Shown: positions 21,851-34,921, counted from the stretch's first letter. The stretch is DNA of 64,000 bases from Snodgrassella communis (GCF_914768045.1 NZ_CAJZCD010000001.1:1-64000), one strand, 5' to 3'. Numbers and translations are program-made. The notes: generated by a model from the sequence alone, not told the origin.

Positions 21851-24800
21851 TTAGTCTTGGACTGTTATTCGTTCAATACGCTGATGCAGACTTTGAATGC
21901 TGTATACCTCAGTATGAGACAACTGCCCTACACTTTCGCTCATGGCTAAACCACCGGCGATAGTCGTATATAATGGAATACGCATATTCAAGGCACTGCG
22001 GCGGATGGAGTGGCTGTCTTTTATTGACTGCACATCGCTGCTCACGGTGTTCACTACTAAGGCAATTTCGCCATTTTTGATTGCGTCTACGATATGCGGG
22101 CGGCCTTCGGTAACTTTATTGACTACTTGCACGTTAATGCCGTGCTGTGCCAGATATGCTGCTGTACCGCGTGTGGAACACAGGCCATAACCATGTGACT
22201 GGAAATTGGCGGCAACTTGAACTACATGCGGTTTATCTTCATCACGTACGGCCAGAAAAACTTTGCCAATCGCCGGAATGCGCTCTCCCGCACCAAGCTG
22301 TGCTTTTAAATAAGCTTCGGCAAATGTTTCACCTACGCCCATTACTTCGCCGGTAGAACGCATTTCTGGCCCGAGTATGGTATCTACGCCGGGAAATTTG
22401 ATAAACGGGAAAACGGCCTCTTTGACAGCAAAAAATTCAGGAATCACTTCGTGGCTATAACCCTGCTGTTGCAGTGATATACCCGCCATTACTCGTGCGC
22501 CGATTTTAGCCAGTGGTACGCTGGTAGCCTTGGAAACAAATGGCACGGTACGTGAAGCGCGTGGATTGACTTCAAGTACATAGACTATGTCATCCTGTAC
22601 GGCAAACTGTACATTCATCAGACCGATAACCTGCAATTCTCTGGCCATAGCCACTGTCTGGCGGCGGATTTCGTTCTGAACAGCGGTACTAAGTGAATAT
22701 GGCGGAATGGAGCAGGCTGAATCACCGCTATGTACGCCGGCCTGTTCTACATGCTGCATGATGCCGCCAATCACCACCTGCTGACCATCACAAACGCAGT
22801 CTACGTCTATTTCAATGGCGTGGCTGAGGAAGTAATCCAGCAATACTGGACTGTCGTTGGATACCTGCACGGCTTCACGCATATAGGTTTGTAATTCGGC
22901 AGCAGAATGCACTACCTGCATGGCGCGACCACCCAATACGTAAGATGGGCGTACCACAAGCGGGTAGCCAACTTCTTCAGCCAGTTGCAGTGCTTCAGCC
23001 TCGGTGCGTGCTGTGCGGTTTTCCGGCTGGCGCAGGTCTAGTGTATGCAGAATCTGCTGAAAGCGTTCGCGGTCTTCTGCAGCATCGATGGCATCCGCAG
23101 ATGTTCCAATAATATTTATTCCATTGGCGACCAGTTCATTCGCCAGTTTTAAAGGAGTCTGTCCACCATAGTGTACAATCAGACCATCTGGTTGTTCGGT
23201 ATGACAGATTTCAAGTACATCTTCCAATGTAAGCGGTTCGAAATAAAGCCGGTCGGAAGTATCATAGTCTGTGGATACGGTTTCTGGATTACAGTTAACC
23301 ATAATGGTTTCAAAACCAGATTCTCGTAATGCTAGAGCAGCATGTACGCAGCAATAATCAAACTCAATACCCTGCCCGATACGATTCGGCCCCCCGCCAA
23401 GAATCATGATTTTTCTGCGCTGGCTTGGTTCTGCCTCGCACTCTTCTTCGTAAGTGGAGTAAAGATAGGCAGTATCGGTAGCAAATTCAGCCGCACAGGT
23501 ATCTACGCGTTTGTATACCGGATGCAGCTTAAGGGTATGGCGATGCTGGCGCACGCTGGCTTCATCAGTGCACAGTAGTTGCGCCAGCCGTTTATCTGCA
23601 AAGCCCTTGCGTTTCAGTCTACGCATACAGCTGTAGTCTATTTCATTCAGGTTGCAACCGACCAGCTGCTGTTCTTCTGTCACTAAATCGGCAATCTGTG
23701 CCAGAAACCACGGGTCAATTGCGCAAATCTGCTGAATTTCGGTAAGTGAGAATCCGGCACGGAAGGCATCGGCTACATACAGAATGCGTTCAGGCCCCGG
23801 GTTGGCCAGTTCTCGTTGAATAACTGCGCGGTCATCGCTGCGGCTATCAAAACCACTTAAGCCTATTTCCAGACCGCGCAAGGCTTTATGGATGGATTCC
23901 TGAAATGTTCGCCCGATAGCCATGACTTCACCAACGGATTTCATCTGTGTGGTCAGACGATCATCGGCTGTGGGAAACTTTTCAAAGGCAAAACGTGGTA
24001 CTTTGGTAACGACATAGTCAATTGATGGTTCGAATGAAGCTGGTGTCCGGCCGCCGGTAATGTCGTTCTGCAATTCATTCAGGGTATAGCCTACTGCCAG
24101 TTTGGCGGCAATTTTGGCTATCGGGAAACCGGTGGCTTTAGAAGCCAGAGCAGAAGAACGGCTGACACGCGGATTCATTTCAATGACGATCATTTCGCCG
24201 TTTTGCGGATTAATGGCAAATTGAACATTGGAACCACCGGTATCGACACCTATTTCACGCAATACAGCCAATGAAGCATTGCGCATCAGCTGGTACTCTT
24301 TATCGGTGAGTGTTTGTGCGGGTGCTACGGTAATGGAATCACCGGTATGCACGCCACAGGGATCGAAGTTTTCAATGGAGCAGATGATGATACAGTTGTC
24401 GGCACGGTCTCGCACCACTTCCATTTCATATTCTTTCCAGCCCAGTACGGATTGCTCAATAAGTAGTTCATGTGTGGGCGAGGCGTCAAAGCCACGTTCA
24501 CAGATAGTAATGAATTCATCTTTATTATAGGCAATCCCGCCACCACTGCCACCCATGGTAAAAGATGGGCGGATCAGTGCCGGAAAGCCCACCTGCGCCT
24601 GTGCTTCCAAGGCCTGATCCATACTGTGACAGATAAATGATTTTGGGGTGTGCAGTCCGATTCTATTCATGGCTTCTTTAAAGCGGCCACGATCTTCTGC
24701 TTTATCTATGGCGTCTTGTGATGCACCAATCAGCTCTACTTGATATTTTTTCAGGATACCGTTATGCGCCAGATCCAAAGCACAGTTGAGTGCTGTCTGC

Positions 24801-25075
24801 CCGCCCATGGTTGGTAAAATCGCATCAGGGCGTTCTTTTTCAATGATTTTCGCTACCGTTTGCCACATAATCGGCTCAATGTAGGTAACGTCGGCCATAT
24901 CAGGATCAGTCATGATGGTAGCCGGATTGGAATTAACTAGAATGACTTTGTAGCCTTCCTCACGTAATGCTTTGCATGCCTGAGCACCGGAATAGTCAAA
25001 CTCACACGCCTGACCAATCACGATGGGGCCGGCACCAATAATAAGAATGGATTTTAAGTCTGTGCGCTTGGGCAT
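21851..25075 (-). CDS. carB: Carbamoyl-phosphate synthase large subunit
   Basis: [37 protein letters not shown]..., 1074 aa. Confidence 0.98.
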   Translation of the reverse strand: MPKRTDLKSILIIGAGPIVIGQACEFDYSGAQACKALREEGYKVILVNSNPATIMTDPDMADVTYIEPIMWQTVAKIIEKERPDAILPTMGGQTALNCALDLAHNGILKKYQVELIGASQDAIDKAEDRGRFKEAMNRIGLHTPKSFICHSMDQALEAQAQVGFPALIRPSFTMGGSGGGIAYNKDEFITICERGFDASPTHELLIEQSVLGWKEYEMEVVRDRADNCIIICSIENFDPCGVHTGDSITVAPAQTLTDKEYQLMRNASLAVLREIGVDTGGSNVQFAINPQNGEMIVIEMNPRVSRSSALASKATGFPIAKIAAKLAVGYTLNELQNDITGGRTPASFEPSIDYVVTKVPRFAFEKFPTADDRLTTQMKSVGEVMAIGRTFQESIHKALRGLEIGLSGFDSRSDDRAVIQRELANPGPERILYVADAFRAGFSLTEIQQICAIDPWFLAQIADLVTEEQQLVGCNLNEIDYSCMRRLKRKGFADKRLAQLLCTDEASVRQHRHTLKLHPVYKRVDTCAAEFATDTAYLYSTYEEECEAEPSQRRKIMILGGGPNRIGQGIEFDYCCVHAALALRESGFETIMVNCNPETVSTDYDTSDRLYFEPLTLEDVLEICHTEQPDGLIVHYGGQTPLKLANELVANGINIIGTSADAIDAAEDRERFQQILHTLDLRQPENRTARTEAEALQLAEEVGYPLVVRPSYVLGGRAMQVVHSAAELQTYMREAVQVSNDSPVLLDYFLSHAIEIDVDCVCDGQQVVIGGIMQHVEQAGVHSGDSACSIPPYSLSTAVQNEIRRQTVAMARELQVIGLMNVQFAVQDDIVYVLEVNPRASRTVPFVSKATSVPLAKIGARVMAGISLQQQGYSHEVIPEFFAVKEAVFPFIKFPGVDTILGPEMRSTGEVMGVGETFAEAYLKAQLGAGERIPAIGKVFLAVRDEDKPHVVQVAANFQSHGYGLCSTRGTAAYLAQHGINVQVVNKVTEGRPHIVDAIKNGEIALVVNTVSSDVQSIKDSHSIRRSALNMRIPLYTTIAGGLAMSESVGQLSHTEVYSIQSLHQRIERITVQD

Positions 25076-25149
25076 ATTGAAACCTCTATTAATTGTTATC
25101 TGTTTAATTTAGTGGCTCGGCAGAAGTTTTTGACCAGTGACTGGAATAC

Positions 25150-25830
25150 TCAGTCAATACTTGCCGTCCATAATTTCATTGCAAAAGCTATGAACATTAA
25201 CCCGACTGTGGCTACCGCACCAGCAGCCAGTCGCTGATAATGACGAAACCACTTTACCAGCGATATACCACTGAATATCAGTACACTCAGATAGGTTAAA
25301 CTGCAAATTTGCAAAATAATAGCCAGCAATAGGAAGCTAAATGCTGGCTGTGGATAATGCGGATCAACAAATTGTACAAAAAAAGCTAGGAAAAACAGTA
25401 TGGCTTTTGGATTTAACAGGCTTAACAGTAACGCACGCTGAAATAAATAATGCGCTGAAAGTGGTTTATCTGCACTATTCGGTTCACTCAACGATTGCCT
25501 GAAAGCTTCTGCTGCCTGCTGATGCCTTCTGCTCCATTGTCTGGCCGCTGAACGCAGTAGCTGCCAGCCCAGATAAAACAGATATAATCCTCCCACCAAT
25601 TTCAGCAATAAAAATAATACAGGAATGGTTTTTATAATTGATGTTGCACCAGAAGATGAAAGTAGCATCAATACGCTGTCACCCAGAACTATACCCGCCA
25701 CAGCACAATAAGCTGCTCTAGCACCATATTTGCCGGCTATGGCCAAACAGTACATGGAATTGGGTCCGGGCAATAAAACGATGGCGATGGCACCGATAAT
25801 ATATGTTCCCAGATCAGTAATACCAAACAT
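25150..25830 (-). CDS. LysE/RhtB-family amino-acid exporter
   Basis: AIVLLPGPNSMYCLAIAGKYGARAAYCAVAGIVLGDSV..., NPKAILFFLAFFVQFVDP. Confidence 0.9.
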   Translation of the reverse strand: MFGITDLGTYIIGAIAIVLLPGPNSMYCLAIAGKYGARAAYCAVAGIVLGDSVLMLLSSSGATSIIKTIPVLFLLLKLVGGLYLFYLGWQLLRSAARQWSRRHQQAAEAFRQSLSEPNSADKPLSAHYLFQRALLLSLLNPKAILFFLAFFVQFVDPHYPQPAFSFLLLAIILQICSLTYLSVLIFSGISLVKWFRHYQRLAAGAVATVGLMFIAFAMKLWTASID

Positions 25831-25886
25831 AAGAAATCCTGTACATTTTTGTTATTCTCTAGAGGTTGGTTGGTAAAAAATGACTA

Positions 25887-27020
25887 TTATTCCTGACGCG
25901 CAACCCGCATATGTTCGATAAAACGGTCAAACAGATAGGACACATCGTGTGGCCCAGGATTGGCTTCAGGATGCCCTTGAAATGAAAAGGCCGGCTGTGT
26001 AGTCATGCTGATGCCTTGTAATGAGCCGTCAAACAGTGATTTATGGGTAATGCACACATTTTGTGGCAAGGTGTCCGCATCTACTTCAAAACCATGATTC
26101 TGGCTGGTAATCACTACTCGACCAGTTTCGAGATCTTGTACCGGATGATTGGCACCATGATGACCAAAAGGCATTTTGCGAGTTTGTGCTCCTAAGGCCA
26201 GACCGAGTAGTTGATGCCCCAGACAGATACCAAACAATGGCAGTTTATGTGCCAGAATTTCCTGTACAGCCGCAATAGCATAATAACAAGGTTGCGGGTC
26301 GCCGGGACCATTGGACAAGAATACGCCGTCGGGATTCATTGCCAGTACTTCTGCCGCCGGCGTAGCAGCTGGAACAACAGTCAAGCGACAGCCACGCTCA
26401 CTAAGCATACGCAGGATATTGGTTTTTACCCCGAAATCATAGGCAACAACATGGTATTGAGCTGCTGGTGGCTGAACATAGCCCTGCCCCAGCTTCCATT
26501 CACCTTGTGCAAACTCATACTTTTCTGTACAGCTTACTTCTCGCGCCAAGTCCTTACCGGCCATACTGCCAAAGGCTTGCGCCAATGCCAGTGCCTGCTC
26601 TGCACTGGCATTATCGCCTGTCAGAATACAGCCAGCCTGTGCACCTTTATCCCGTAGCAGGCGGGTAAGACGGCGTGTGTCAATATCGGCAATTGCCACG
26701 GTTTTATGGCGCTGCAAATATTGAACCAGACTTTCATTGGCGCGGAAATTACTATGTAATAAAGGCAAATCCCGAATTATCAAACCAGCAGCATAAACTT
26801 GATTACTCTCAGTGTCTTCGCTGTTTACGCCTGTATTGCCTATATGCGGATAAGTAAGAGTAACCATCTGCTGTGTATAAGATGGGTCGGTAAGAATTTC
26901 CTGATAGCCAGTCATGCTGGTGTTGAACACTACTTCTCCAACTGCCTGCCCAGTCGCACCAATGCTGACACCATGAAATACGGAACCGTCAGCCAACACT
27001 AAAATTGCGTTTGTAGTCAT
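25887..27020 (-). CDS. carA: Carbamoyl-phosphate synthase small subunit
   Basis: [57 protein letters not shown]. Confidence 0.97.
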   Translation of the reverse strand: MTTNAILVLADGSVFHGVSIGATGQAVGEVVFNTSMTGYQEILTDPSYTQQMVTLTYPHIGNTGVNSEDTESNQVYAAGLIIRDLPLLHSNFRANESLVQYLQRHKTVAIADIDTRRLTRLLRDKGAQAGCILTGDNASAEQALALAQAFGSMAGKDLAREVSCTEKYEFAQGEWKLGQGYVQPPAAQYHVVAYDFGVKTNILRMLSERGCRLTVVPAATPAAEVLAMNPDGVFLSNGPGDPQPCYYAIAAVQEILAHKLPLFGICLGHQLLGLALGAQTRKMPFGHHGANHPVQDLETGRVVITSQNHGFEVDADTLPQNVCITHKSLFDGSLQGISMTTQPAFSFQGHPEANPGPHDVSYLFDRFIEHMRVARQE

Positions 27021-27112
27021 GATTGATTCCTATGGATTTAAGTAGACTATTGCCGTGGCGACAGTCTGTTTTTATCGGTAAATAATTGTGCTTCCTGTTA
27101 CCAATTGCAGGC

Positions 27113-27150
27113 AAAAAAAAACACGCCACTTCACGCAAAATGGCGTGAGC
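27113..27150 (-). promoter_or_regulatory. Candidate transcription attenuator in the carA leader
   Basis: Minus strand TCACGCCATTTTGCGTGAAGTGGCGTGTTTTTTTTT: terminator CACGCCA/TGGCGTG plus T-run overlaps the alternative stem TCACGC/GCGTGA; promoter-like TTGCCA-N17-TAAAAT lies upstream at about 27205-27233. Confidence 0.6.
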
Positions 27151-27325
27151 TACGTGCTTGATGATGGCAGGGATAGGGATATCTGACGCTACCATGAAAG
27201 CAATATATTTTAGCTAATCCTTTCTGTTTTGGCAATACAGATTTGAATAACAAAAAGAATTTTTTTCCTTACCGGGCAGCCCCCAGACTGCCCTTTTATA
27301 TTAATATCAGAATCTGCAACAATAT

Positions 27326-28801
<1,476 letters not shown>

Positions 28802-28967
28802 TTAAAGGGTGAGGAGAATTAGATGGAAGAATTGGCGATCAATTTTAACAAAATTACGACACACTGGCAAAATATACCTTTACACAATCTTGCCAATTAA
28901 CAATCAGACGTTTTTTTTATCGTATAATAGCCAAAACATATATTTTCAAACGCGAAGGAAAGTAAAT

Positions 28968-29414
28968 ATGCGTCACAAAATACTGAAAATTTCACTGACA
29001 GCAGCACTGGCGGGTAGCACAATCATGGCAACTGCGGCGGGGGTATACACCTGGCGTGACCACAAAGGTGTGAATGAATATTCAGATGTACCTACTCAAC
29101 TCACTCCAGCCAAAACCCAGCGCTTCAACGTACGTACCCACAGCTCTACTCCACTGGCTAAACCTAAGCCTAATGCTGAGGCCAGCTCTGACTCCCTAGC
29201 CGAACAACAAGCACAGCTTAACCGCAAAATTGAAGAACAGAATAAGCTGAGAGATGAGCAAAATAAAAAAATTGAGGCACAAAACAAGAAAACCCGTGAG
29301 GCCGCCTGTAAAACAGCACAGATGAACCGCAAAATGGCTGACAGTCTGCGTACCAATAATCGCGATGCCCTGATTCAACGTTATGAAGAAGACGTACGCA
29401 TTAATTGTAATTAA
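28968..29414 (+). CDS. DUF4124-domain exported protein
   Basis: Signal peptide MRHKILKISLTAALAGSTIMATAA then GVYTWRDHKGVNEYSDVP; coiled-coil C-terminus. ATG placed at 28968 with a GAAGGAAAG SD. Confidence 0.8.
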   Translation: MRHKILKISLTAALAGSTIMATAAGVYTWRDHKGVNEYSDVPTQLTPAKTQRFNVRTHSSTPLAKPKPNAEASSDSLAEQQAQLNRKIEEQNKLRDEQNKKIEAQNKKTREAACKTAQMNRKMADSLRTNNRDALIQRYEEDVRINCN

Positions 29415-29516
29415 TTTTTTACTCTTGACTATTTCACTCATCATCCATAAGTTGTGTATGCAGCTTATGGACTTTTTTTATGGCTGCAAAATTGTTAACC
29501 TGATCAACCATCCATC

Positions 29517-31379
29517 ATGAACGATACTGTTGCCACACCATCTAGCCCTACAGACAAGAACAAATTTAATTTAACCCTGTTTCTCAAAAATCTGCCTTTA
29601 GTGCCAGGGGTATATCGCATGCTGGATGCCAATGACAAAGTATTATATGTTGGCAAAGCAGTGAATCTGAAACGCCGGGTCAGCAGTTATTTTCAAAAAA
29701 CTGATTTATCACCCAGAATTCAGCTGATGGTCAAACAGGTGGCACGAATTGAAATCACGGCAACACATTCAGAAACAGAAGCACTGATACTGGAAAACAA
29801 TTTTATCAAGGCTCTGTCACCGAAATACAATATCCTGTTTCGAGACGATAAAAGCTATCCCTATTTAATGCTCAGCGGCCACCGCTTTGCGCAGATGGCC
29901 TATTATCGCGGTACCTTGAAAAAACCCAATCAGTATTTCGGTCCTTATCCCAATGGCTATGCAGTACGCAACAGTATTCAGACGCTCCAGAAAGTATTCA
30001 GGCTGCGCACCTGTGAAGACAGTGTATTTGAACACCGCAACCGCGCTTGTCTACTGTACCAGATTAAACGCTGTTCCGGACCCTGTGTCGGCCATATCAG
30101 TGTTGAAGATTATCAGAGTGATGTCAAAGCTGCAGTAAGCTTTTTACAGGGCAAAACCAGCGAATTAACGGCCTCATTACATGCCAAGATGCAGCAAGCA
30201 GCTGAACAACTGAATTTTGAAACCGCTGCACAGATTCGCGACCAGATACAGGCTCTGGGACTGATGCAATCGCAGCAATTTATTGACAGCAAATATGCGC
30301 GCCACAGCGATATCGATATTCTTGCTCTAACAGAAGAAAACGATATTGTGTGTATTCACTGGGTAAGTATTCGTGGCGGCCGCCACGTTGGAGATAAGAA
30401 CTTTTTTCCGGATACGCGCTATCGCGTTACTGAAAAACTTAATCATTATGGAGAAGCTTTTGTTGCCCAGCATTATCTGGGTAAAAGCAAACCGGATATT
30501 ATTATCAGCAACTTCCAGCTGCCTAAAAGCCTGTGCGATGCGCTGAATGCAGAAAACAGCAGACAAATACAGTTTGTGCATAATACCGTTGGGGAACGGC
30601 GAATCTGGTTGCAGATGGCAGAACGCAACGCACAACTGGCCATTGAACAACACCGACTGCAACAGCATAGTCAGCAACACCGTATTGAAGCACTGGCACA
30701 ATTGCTGGATATGGATGCTGAAAGTCTGAACCGCATTGAGTGTTTCGATATCAGCCATACTCAGGGCGAAGCCACCATTGCTTCGTGCGTGGTATATGAA
30801 GACGAGGCTATGCAGCCAGCCAAATACCGCCGCTACAATATTACAACAGCCAAAGCTGGCGATGATTATGCTGCTATGCGTGAAGTATTAACCCGCCGCT
30901 ATGGTCGTCTGGCTGATAATGATGAAAGTATTGGCACATGGCCGGATTTGGTACTGATTGATGGCGGTAAAGGACAAGTACATATGGCACTGGATGTATG
31001 GCAGGAGCTGGGCATTCATATTCCAATAGTGGGCATTGCCAAAGGTCCGGAACGTAAAGCCGGTTTGGAAGAGCTAATTATTCCACATCAACAGCGCCAT
31101 ATCCGGATAGAACCACATAATCCGGCTTTACATCTACTGCAAACCGTACGTGATGAATCGCACCGCTTTGCGATTACCGGCCATCGCCAGAAACGAGCCA
31201 AAGCCAGAGTGACTTCGTCTCTAAACGATATACCGGGCATTGGCAGCAAACGCCGGCAGGCATTATTGACCCGTTTTGGCGGTTTACGCGGTGTAGTTGC
31301 CGCCAGCGTGCATGATTTAAGCCAGACTGAAGGCATTAGTCTGGCTCTGGCTGAAAAAATCTATGCGGCTTTACATTAA
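29517..31379 (+). CDS. uvrC: Excinuclease ABC subunit C
   Basis: GIY-YIG start LPLVPGVYRMLDANDKVLYVGKAVNLKRRVSSYF, UVR motif, FDISHTQGEATIASCVVYED, HhH C-terminus. Confidence 0.97.
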   Translation: MNDTVATPSSPTDKNKFNLTLFLKNLPLVPGVYRMLDANDKVLYVGKAVNLKRRVSSYFQKTDLSPRIQLMVKQVARIEITATHSETEALILENNFIKALSPKYNILFRDDKSYPYLMLSGHRFAQMAYYRGTLKKPNQYFGPYPNGYAVRNSIQTLQKVFRLRTCEDSVFEHRNRACLLYQIKRCSGPCVGHISVEDYQSDVKAAVSFLQGKTSELTASLHAKMQQAAEQLNFETAAQIRDQIQALGLMQSQQFIDSKYARHSDIDILALTEENDIVCIHWVSIRGGRHVGDKNFFPDTRYRVTEKLNHYGEAFVAQHYLGKSKPDIIISNFQLPKSLCDALNAENSRQIQFVHNTVGERRIWLQMAERNAQLAIEQHRLQQHSQQHRIEALAQLLDMDAESLNRIECFDISHTQGEATIASCVVYEDEAMQPAKYRRYNITTAKAGDDYAAMREVLTRRYGRLADNDESIGTWPDLVLIDGGKGQVHMALDVWQELGIHIPIVGIAKGPERKAGLEELIIPHQQRHIRIEPHNPALHLLQTVRDESHRFAITGHRQKRAKARVTSSLNDIPGIGSKRRQALLTRFGGLRGVVAASVHDLSQTEGISLALAEKIYAALH

Positions 31380-31430
31380 GATACATACATAAATATAATA
31401 CGCTATACTTAATTTTACAGAGAATAATAA

Positions 31431-31925
31431 ATGTTTGAAAAAATTGCAAATTACTTACGCACTAGAAAACTAATTAAAGAATTAGTGATTTTACTGGTAA
31501 GTTATGCTGTATTTATACTTGGTACCGTTGGCTGGTATTACTTTGATAACTGTGAACAGGGTGGTTCGTGTGCTTTTTTGGGTATATGCGGGCTAATTAA
31601 CTTTTTTGTATATTTAACTATCGTCAACTATAAAACCATTAAATCCATTTTTTCACGCTCAAACGATAATAATTCACCTTCTTTCAAAGCATTACTTATT
31701 CAATTAACATTATTTGTACTTGTATTTCTCTCATTTTTTTATGGATGTGGATATTTATTAGTTTCATTCGATATTGGTTTCAATCCAGAATCAATGCTTA
31801 CAGCTATTTATATATGGATACTCTTCTTTTTGCTTTGTTGCTGTATAAGCTTATTTATTCTTTTTGTTGCCAAAACCATAAAATGCCTTTTCCTGCGCTC
31901 CACTAACAATAATACCGCTTATTGA
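31431..31925 (+). CDS. Hypothetical multi-pass membrane protein
   Basis: 164 aa with about four hydrophobic segments; ATG behind AGAGAATAATAA. Confidence 0.55.
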   Translation: MFEKIANYLRTRKLIKELVILLVSYAVFILGTVGWYYFDNCEQGGSCAFLGICGLINFFVYLTIVNYKTIKSIFSRSNDNNSPSFKALLIQLTLFVLVFLSFFYGCGYLLVSFDIGFNPESMLTAIYIWILFFLLCCCISLFILFVAKTIKCLFLRSTNNNTAY

Positions 31926-32426
31926 ACAACGCATAGGGATTGCTACTTATTTATAATGAGTGAAAGTCAGATGATAGCTAAGTAACAAAAAATAAATTTT
32001 GTTACTAGTAAAATGGATAATTTTGCATCTGCAATATAGTATCTGTCAGAATTACGCTATTTTCTTTTTCATGTTATATACATATATTATAAATCACTCC
32101 GCTTTTTAATTAACTAGTCTGCGTTATAGTCATGCAAAGGCCGGTGTGATTTTATCCGTGTATAATATACTTAGTGGTTATAGTAAATATCAGCAAGTGC
32201 TATTAACCAGTTTTACAATTTGCACAGTATAGTTGTAGCCAGTGTCTATGTACTAGCTCAAATTTAATCCGTGCTTTTCAGCGCCACTTTTATCCAAAAA
32301 AATTATGCTGGCACTCTGGATTGTAAAACCATAGCTAGTCTGTAGGCTCTGGCGGACAAATATTTTCCAGCCACATAAACACTGAGTAAACAGGTAAACG
32401 TGTTTCAGTGCACACTCAGGTATGCT

Positions 32427-32463
32427 GCCACGAACGTATCGTTTTTCGTGCGTGGCTTTTTTA
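32427..32463 (+). terminator. Strong plus-strand terminator not assignable to a nearby + ORF
   Basis: GCCACGAACG-TATCGTTTTT-CGTGCGTGGC followed by TTTTTT; nearest + ORF ends at 31925 and the downstream gene is convergent. Confidence 0.7.
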
Positions 32464-32515
32464 TGGTTTTTCTCTCAGACAAATTGACACTTTACCTGAC
32501 ATAAAAAAACATATC

Positions 32516-34726
32516 CTATAATCGCGTCACAGCCAATACACCTTTTACATCACTTAGCTGACTGAGTACGCGCGGTAAATCATTTACCTGATGTACTTCA
32601 ACAGTAAAACGCAGTTGCGCCTCAAGGTCTCGCGATAAGGTTTGCACGGCGGTAACGTTAAGACGATTGCGCGCCAGTGCTTCAGAAATATCGCGTAACA
32701 GACCACTACGATCCTGAGCACGGATTTCGATATCAATAGCAAAAACCTGATTGGCGGATTCATCGGCCCAAGAAGCTGGCAATACTTTGTCCGGTGAAAT
32801 ATGCGCCAGATACTGAAAAGAGGAACAGTTACTGCGGTGGATGGAAATACCCCGTCCACGCGTTACAAATCCGGTAATATTATCTCCAAACGCTGGTTTA
32901 CAGCATTTGGCCAGTGTAGTGAGTAAGCCTGCTTCACCATCTACCAGCACACCGCCAAAGTTATTTGTAATTTTACTGCGTTTGACTAAATGATTTTCCG
33001 TTACCGGTATTTCCGGTTTTTCCAGTAAGTTATCGACCGCTTTCTGAATCATGCGACCGGAAATTTCTCCATGCCCCATGGCCAGATACAAGTCGTCTAC
33101 ATTACTGAAACCAAGCGCTTCAGCCAGTTTATGTGTATTCGGCCGTACCTGCATCTTCACCAGTTGTTTTTCCAATGCGGTACGACCAGATTCGCGTATC
33201 GATTCTCCGTTCTGCTGACGTATATAAGCGCGAATTTTACTGATGGCTTTATTGCTTTTCACCCAGCCATCATGCAACCAGTTAACTGAAGGTTTACCCT
33301 CGCGTGCAGTTATGATTTCTACACGCTGGCCATTTTCCAGTGGCGTGGACAGAGGCACAATCTGCCCATCTACTTTGGCACCACGACAGCGATTACCGAT
33401 ATCGGTGTGTAAAGCATAGGCAAAATCAATCGGCGTGGCTCCAGCCGGTAAAGAAAATACTTTGCCATGCGGGGACAGAACGTAAATGGTATCGTTAAAA
33501 AGTTCTGTCTGGAAAGCACGTGATAAATCTTCACTGTCACTGCCGTTTTCGGCAATATTTTCGCGCCAATCGAGTAACTGACGTAACCAAGCGATTTTAT
33601 GCTCGTAGGCTTCATTGCCTTTGCCGCCCTCTTTATAGCGCCAATGAGCTGCTACACCGAATTCAGCATACCGGTGCATATCAAAGGTACGAATCTGAAT
33701 TTCCACTCCTTTATCTTCCGGCCCCACCACTACTGTATGCAGACTTTGGTAATCATTGGGTTTGGGATGGGCAATATAATCATCAAATTCGCCCGGAATA
33801 GGCTGCCACAAACTGTGCACAATCCCAAGCGTGGTATAACAGTCTGCTACAGTATCCACGAGAATGCGTACAGCCCGGATATCGTACAGGCCATCAAAAT
33901 TCAGTTTCTTTTTTACCATTTTGCGATAAATGGAATAAATATGCTTTGGCCGCCCCGCAACTTCAAAGTGCATATTCAGCCGGCTCAGCTGCTGCCTGAT
34001 GGTCTCAACAAAATGTTCGATATAATCCAGTCGCTCTGTGCGTTTTTCATCTAGCAGGAGTGCTATTCTTTTATATTCATCCGGATTCTGGTAGCGAAAG
34101 CTTAAATCTTCAAGTTGCCATTTCAGCTGCCATACTCCCAGACGATTAGCCAGAGGTGCAAACACACTCATGGTTTCTTTGACAACTGCTTTTATCAATG
34201 CTTTATCGTTGACCTTGCTCAGATAATTCATGGTCTGCGTACGCCTTGCCAGCTTAATCAATACGACCCTGATATCTGAAACCATTGCCAGCAGCATCTG
34301 GCGCATTACCTCAGCCTGCTGCTGACGTTCCTCCTGAGTTGCCAGCGGGCTGATGCTGACAAAGTATGTCAGTTTCTGTACCTGATATAATCCAGCTACC
34401 AGCTGCATTACACTTTCACCACACTGTTCTTTTACAATGGCTTCCCAATCAGACACATAATTGGGCAGACAGCACAGCATGGTGGCGGCTACTGCATCCG
34501 CCATTAAATCCATATCCGCCACTGTTTTGGCGGCAATCATCAGATTCGTATAGAGGTTTTCGCCACATAATGTAACCGCATCCTGTGGATAGCTACTATC
34601 CATTAAAACCTGTGCCTGTCGCAACATGGTCGCTATGGCTGGTGGTAAGCCTGCTATATATTGGTCTAACCAGACATACGGTGAGGCGGGATTGGTGACA
34701 AGAACTTGATCAGGCATGCTAACCAT
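32516..34726 (-). CDS. relA: GTP pyrophosphokinase RelA (degenerate HD domain)
   Basis: Synthetase motifs GRPKHIYSIYRKMVKK..FDGLYDIRAVRI, HPKPNDYQSLHTVV; TGS and ACT domains; HD hydrolase motif absent. Start at MVSMPDQVLV. Confidence 0.92.
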   Translation of the reverse strand: MVSMPDQVLVTNPASPYVWLDQYIAGLPPAIATMLRQAQVLMDSSYPQDAVTLCGENLYTNLMIAAKTVADMDLMADAVAATMLCCLPNYVSDWEAIVKEQCGESVMQLVAGLYQVQKLTYFVSISPLATQEERQQQAEVMRQMLLAMVSDIRVVLIKLARRTQTMNYLSKVNDKALIKAVVKETMSVFAPLANRLGVWQLKWQLEDLSFRYQNPDEYKRIALLLDEKRTERLDYIEHFVETIRQQLSRLNMHFEVAGRPKHIYSIYRKMVKKKLNFDGLYDIRAVRILVDTVADCYTTLGIVHSLWQPIPGEFDDYIAHPKPNDYQSLHTVVVGPEDKGVEIQIRTFDMHRYAEFGVAAHWRYKEGGKGNEAYEHKIAWLRQLLDWRENIAENGSDSEDLSRAFQTELFNDTIYVLSPHGKVFSLPAGATPIDFAYALHTDIGNRCRGAKVDGQIVPLSTPLENGQRVEIITAREGKPSVNWLHDGWVKSNKAISKIRAYIRQQNGESIRESGRTALEKQLVKMQVRPNTHKLAEALGFSNVDDLYLAMGHGEISGRMIQKAVDNLLEKPEIPVTENHLVKRSKITNNFGGVLVDGEAGLLTTLAKCCKPAFGDNITGFVTRGRGISIHRSNCSSFQYLAHISPDKVLPASWADESANQVFAIDIEIRAQDRSGLLRDISEALARNRLNVTAVQTLSRDLEAQLRFTVEVHQVNDLPRVLSQLSDVKGVLAVTRL

Positions 34727-34921
34727 GCTATCAACCTGTTGATTTGTGTAAATTATGATGGCAATTGTACCAAAAGCCACCATTTTCTGCCTCATAATGG
34801 GCTGTAGAAAAGCAGGAAAGGTGCTATTATGCGCACCTTTCGCATACACTATATGCAAATAACTTCGCTCGTCCTGCGTTTATAACTTTCGCATATAGTC
34901 TTTATTTTTAAAGGATTTATA

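Noticed and set aside
32516-34726. Loss of the HD hydrolase motif in the Rel-family protein as a novelty
   Set aside because: Degenerate HD domains are normal for monofunctional RelA.
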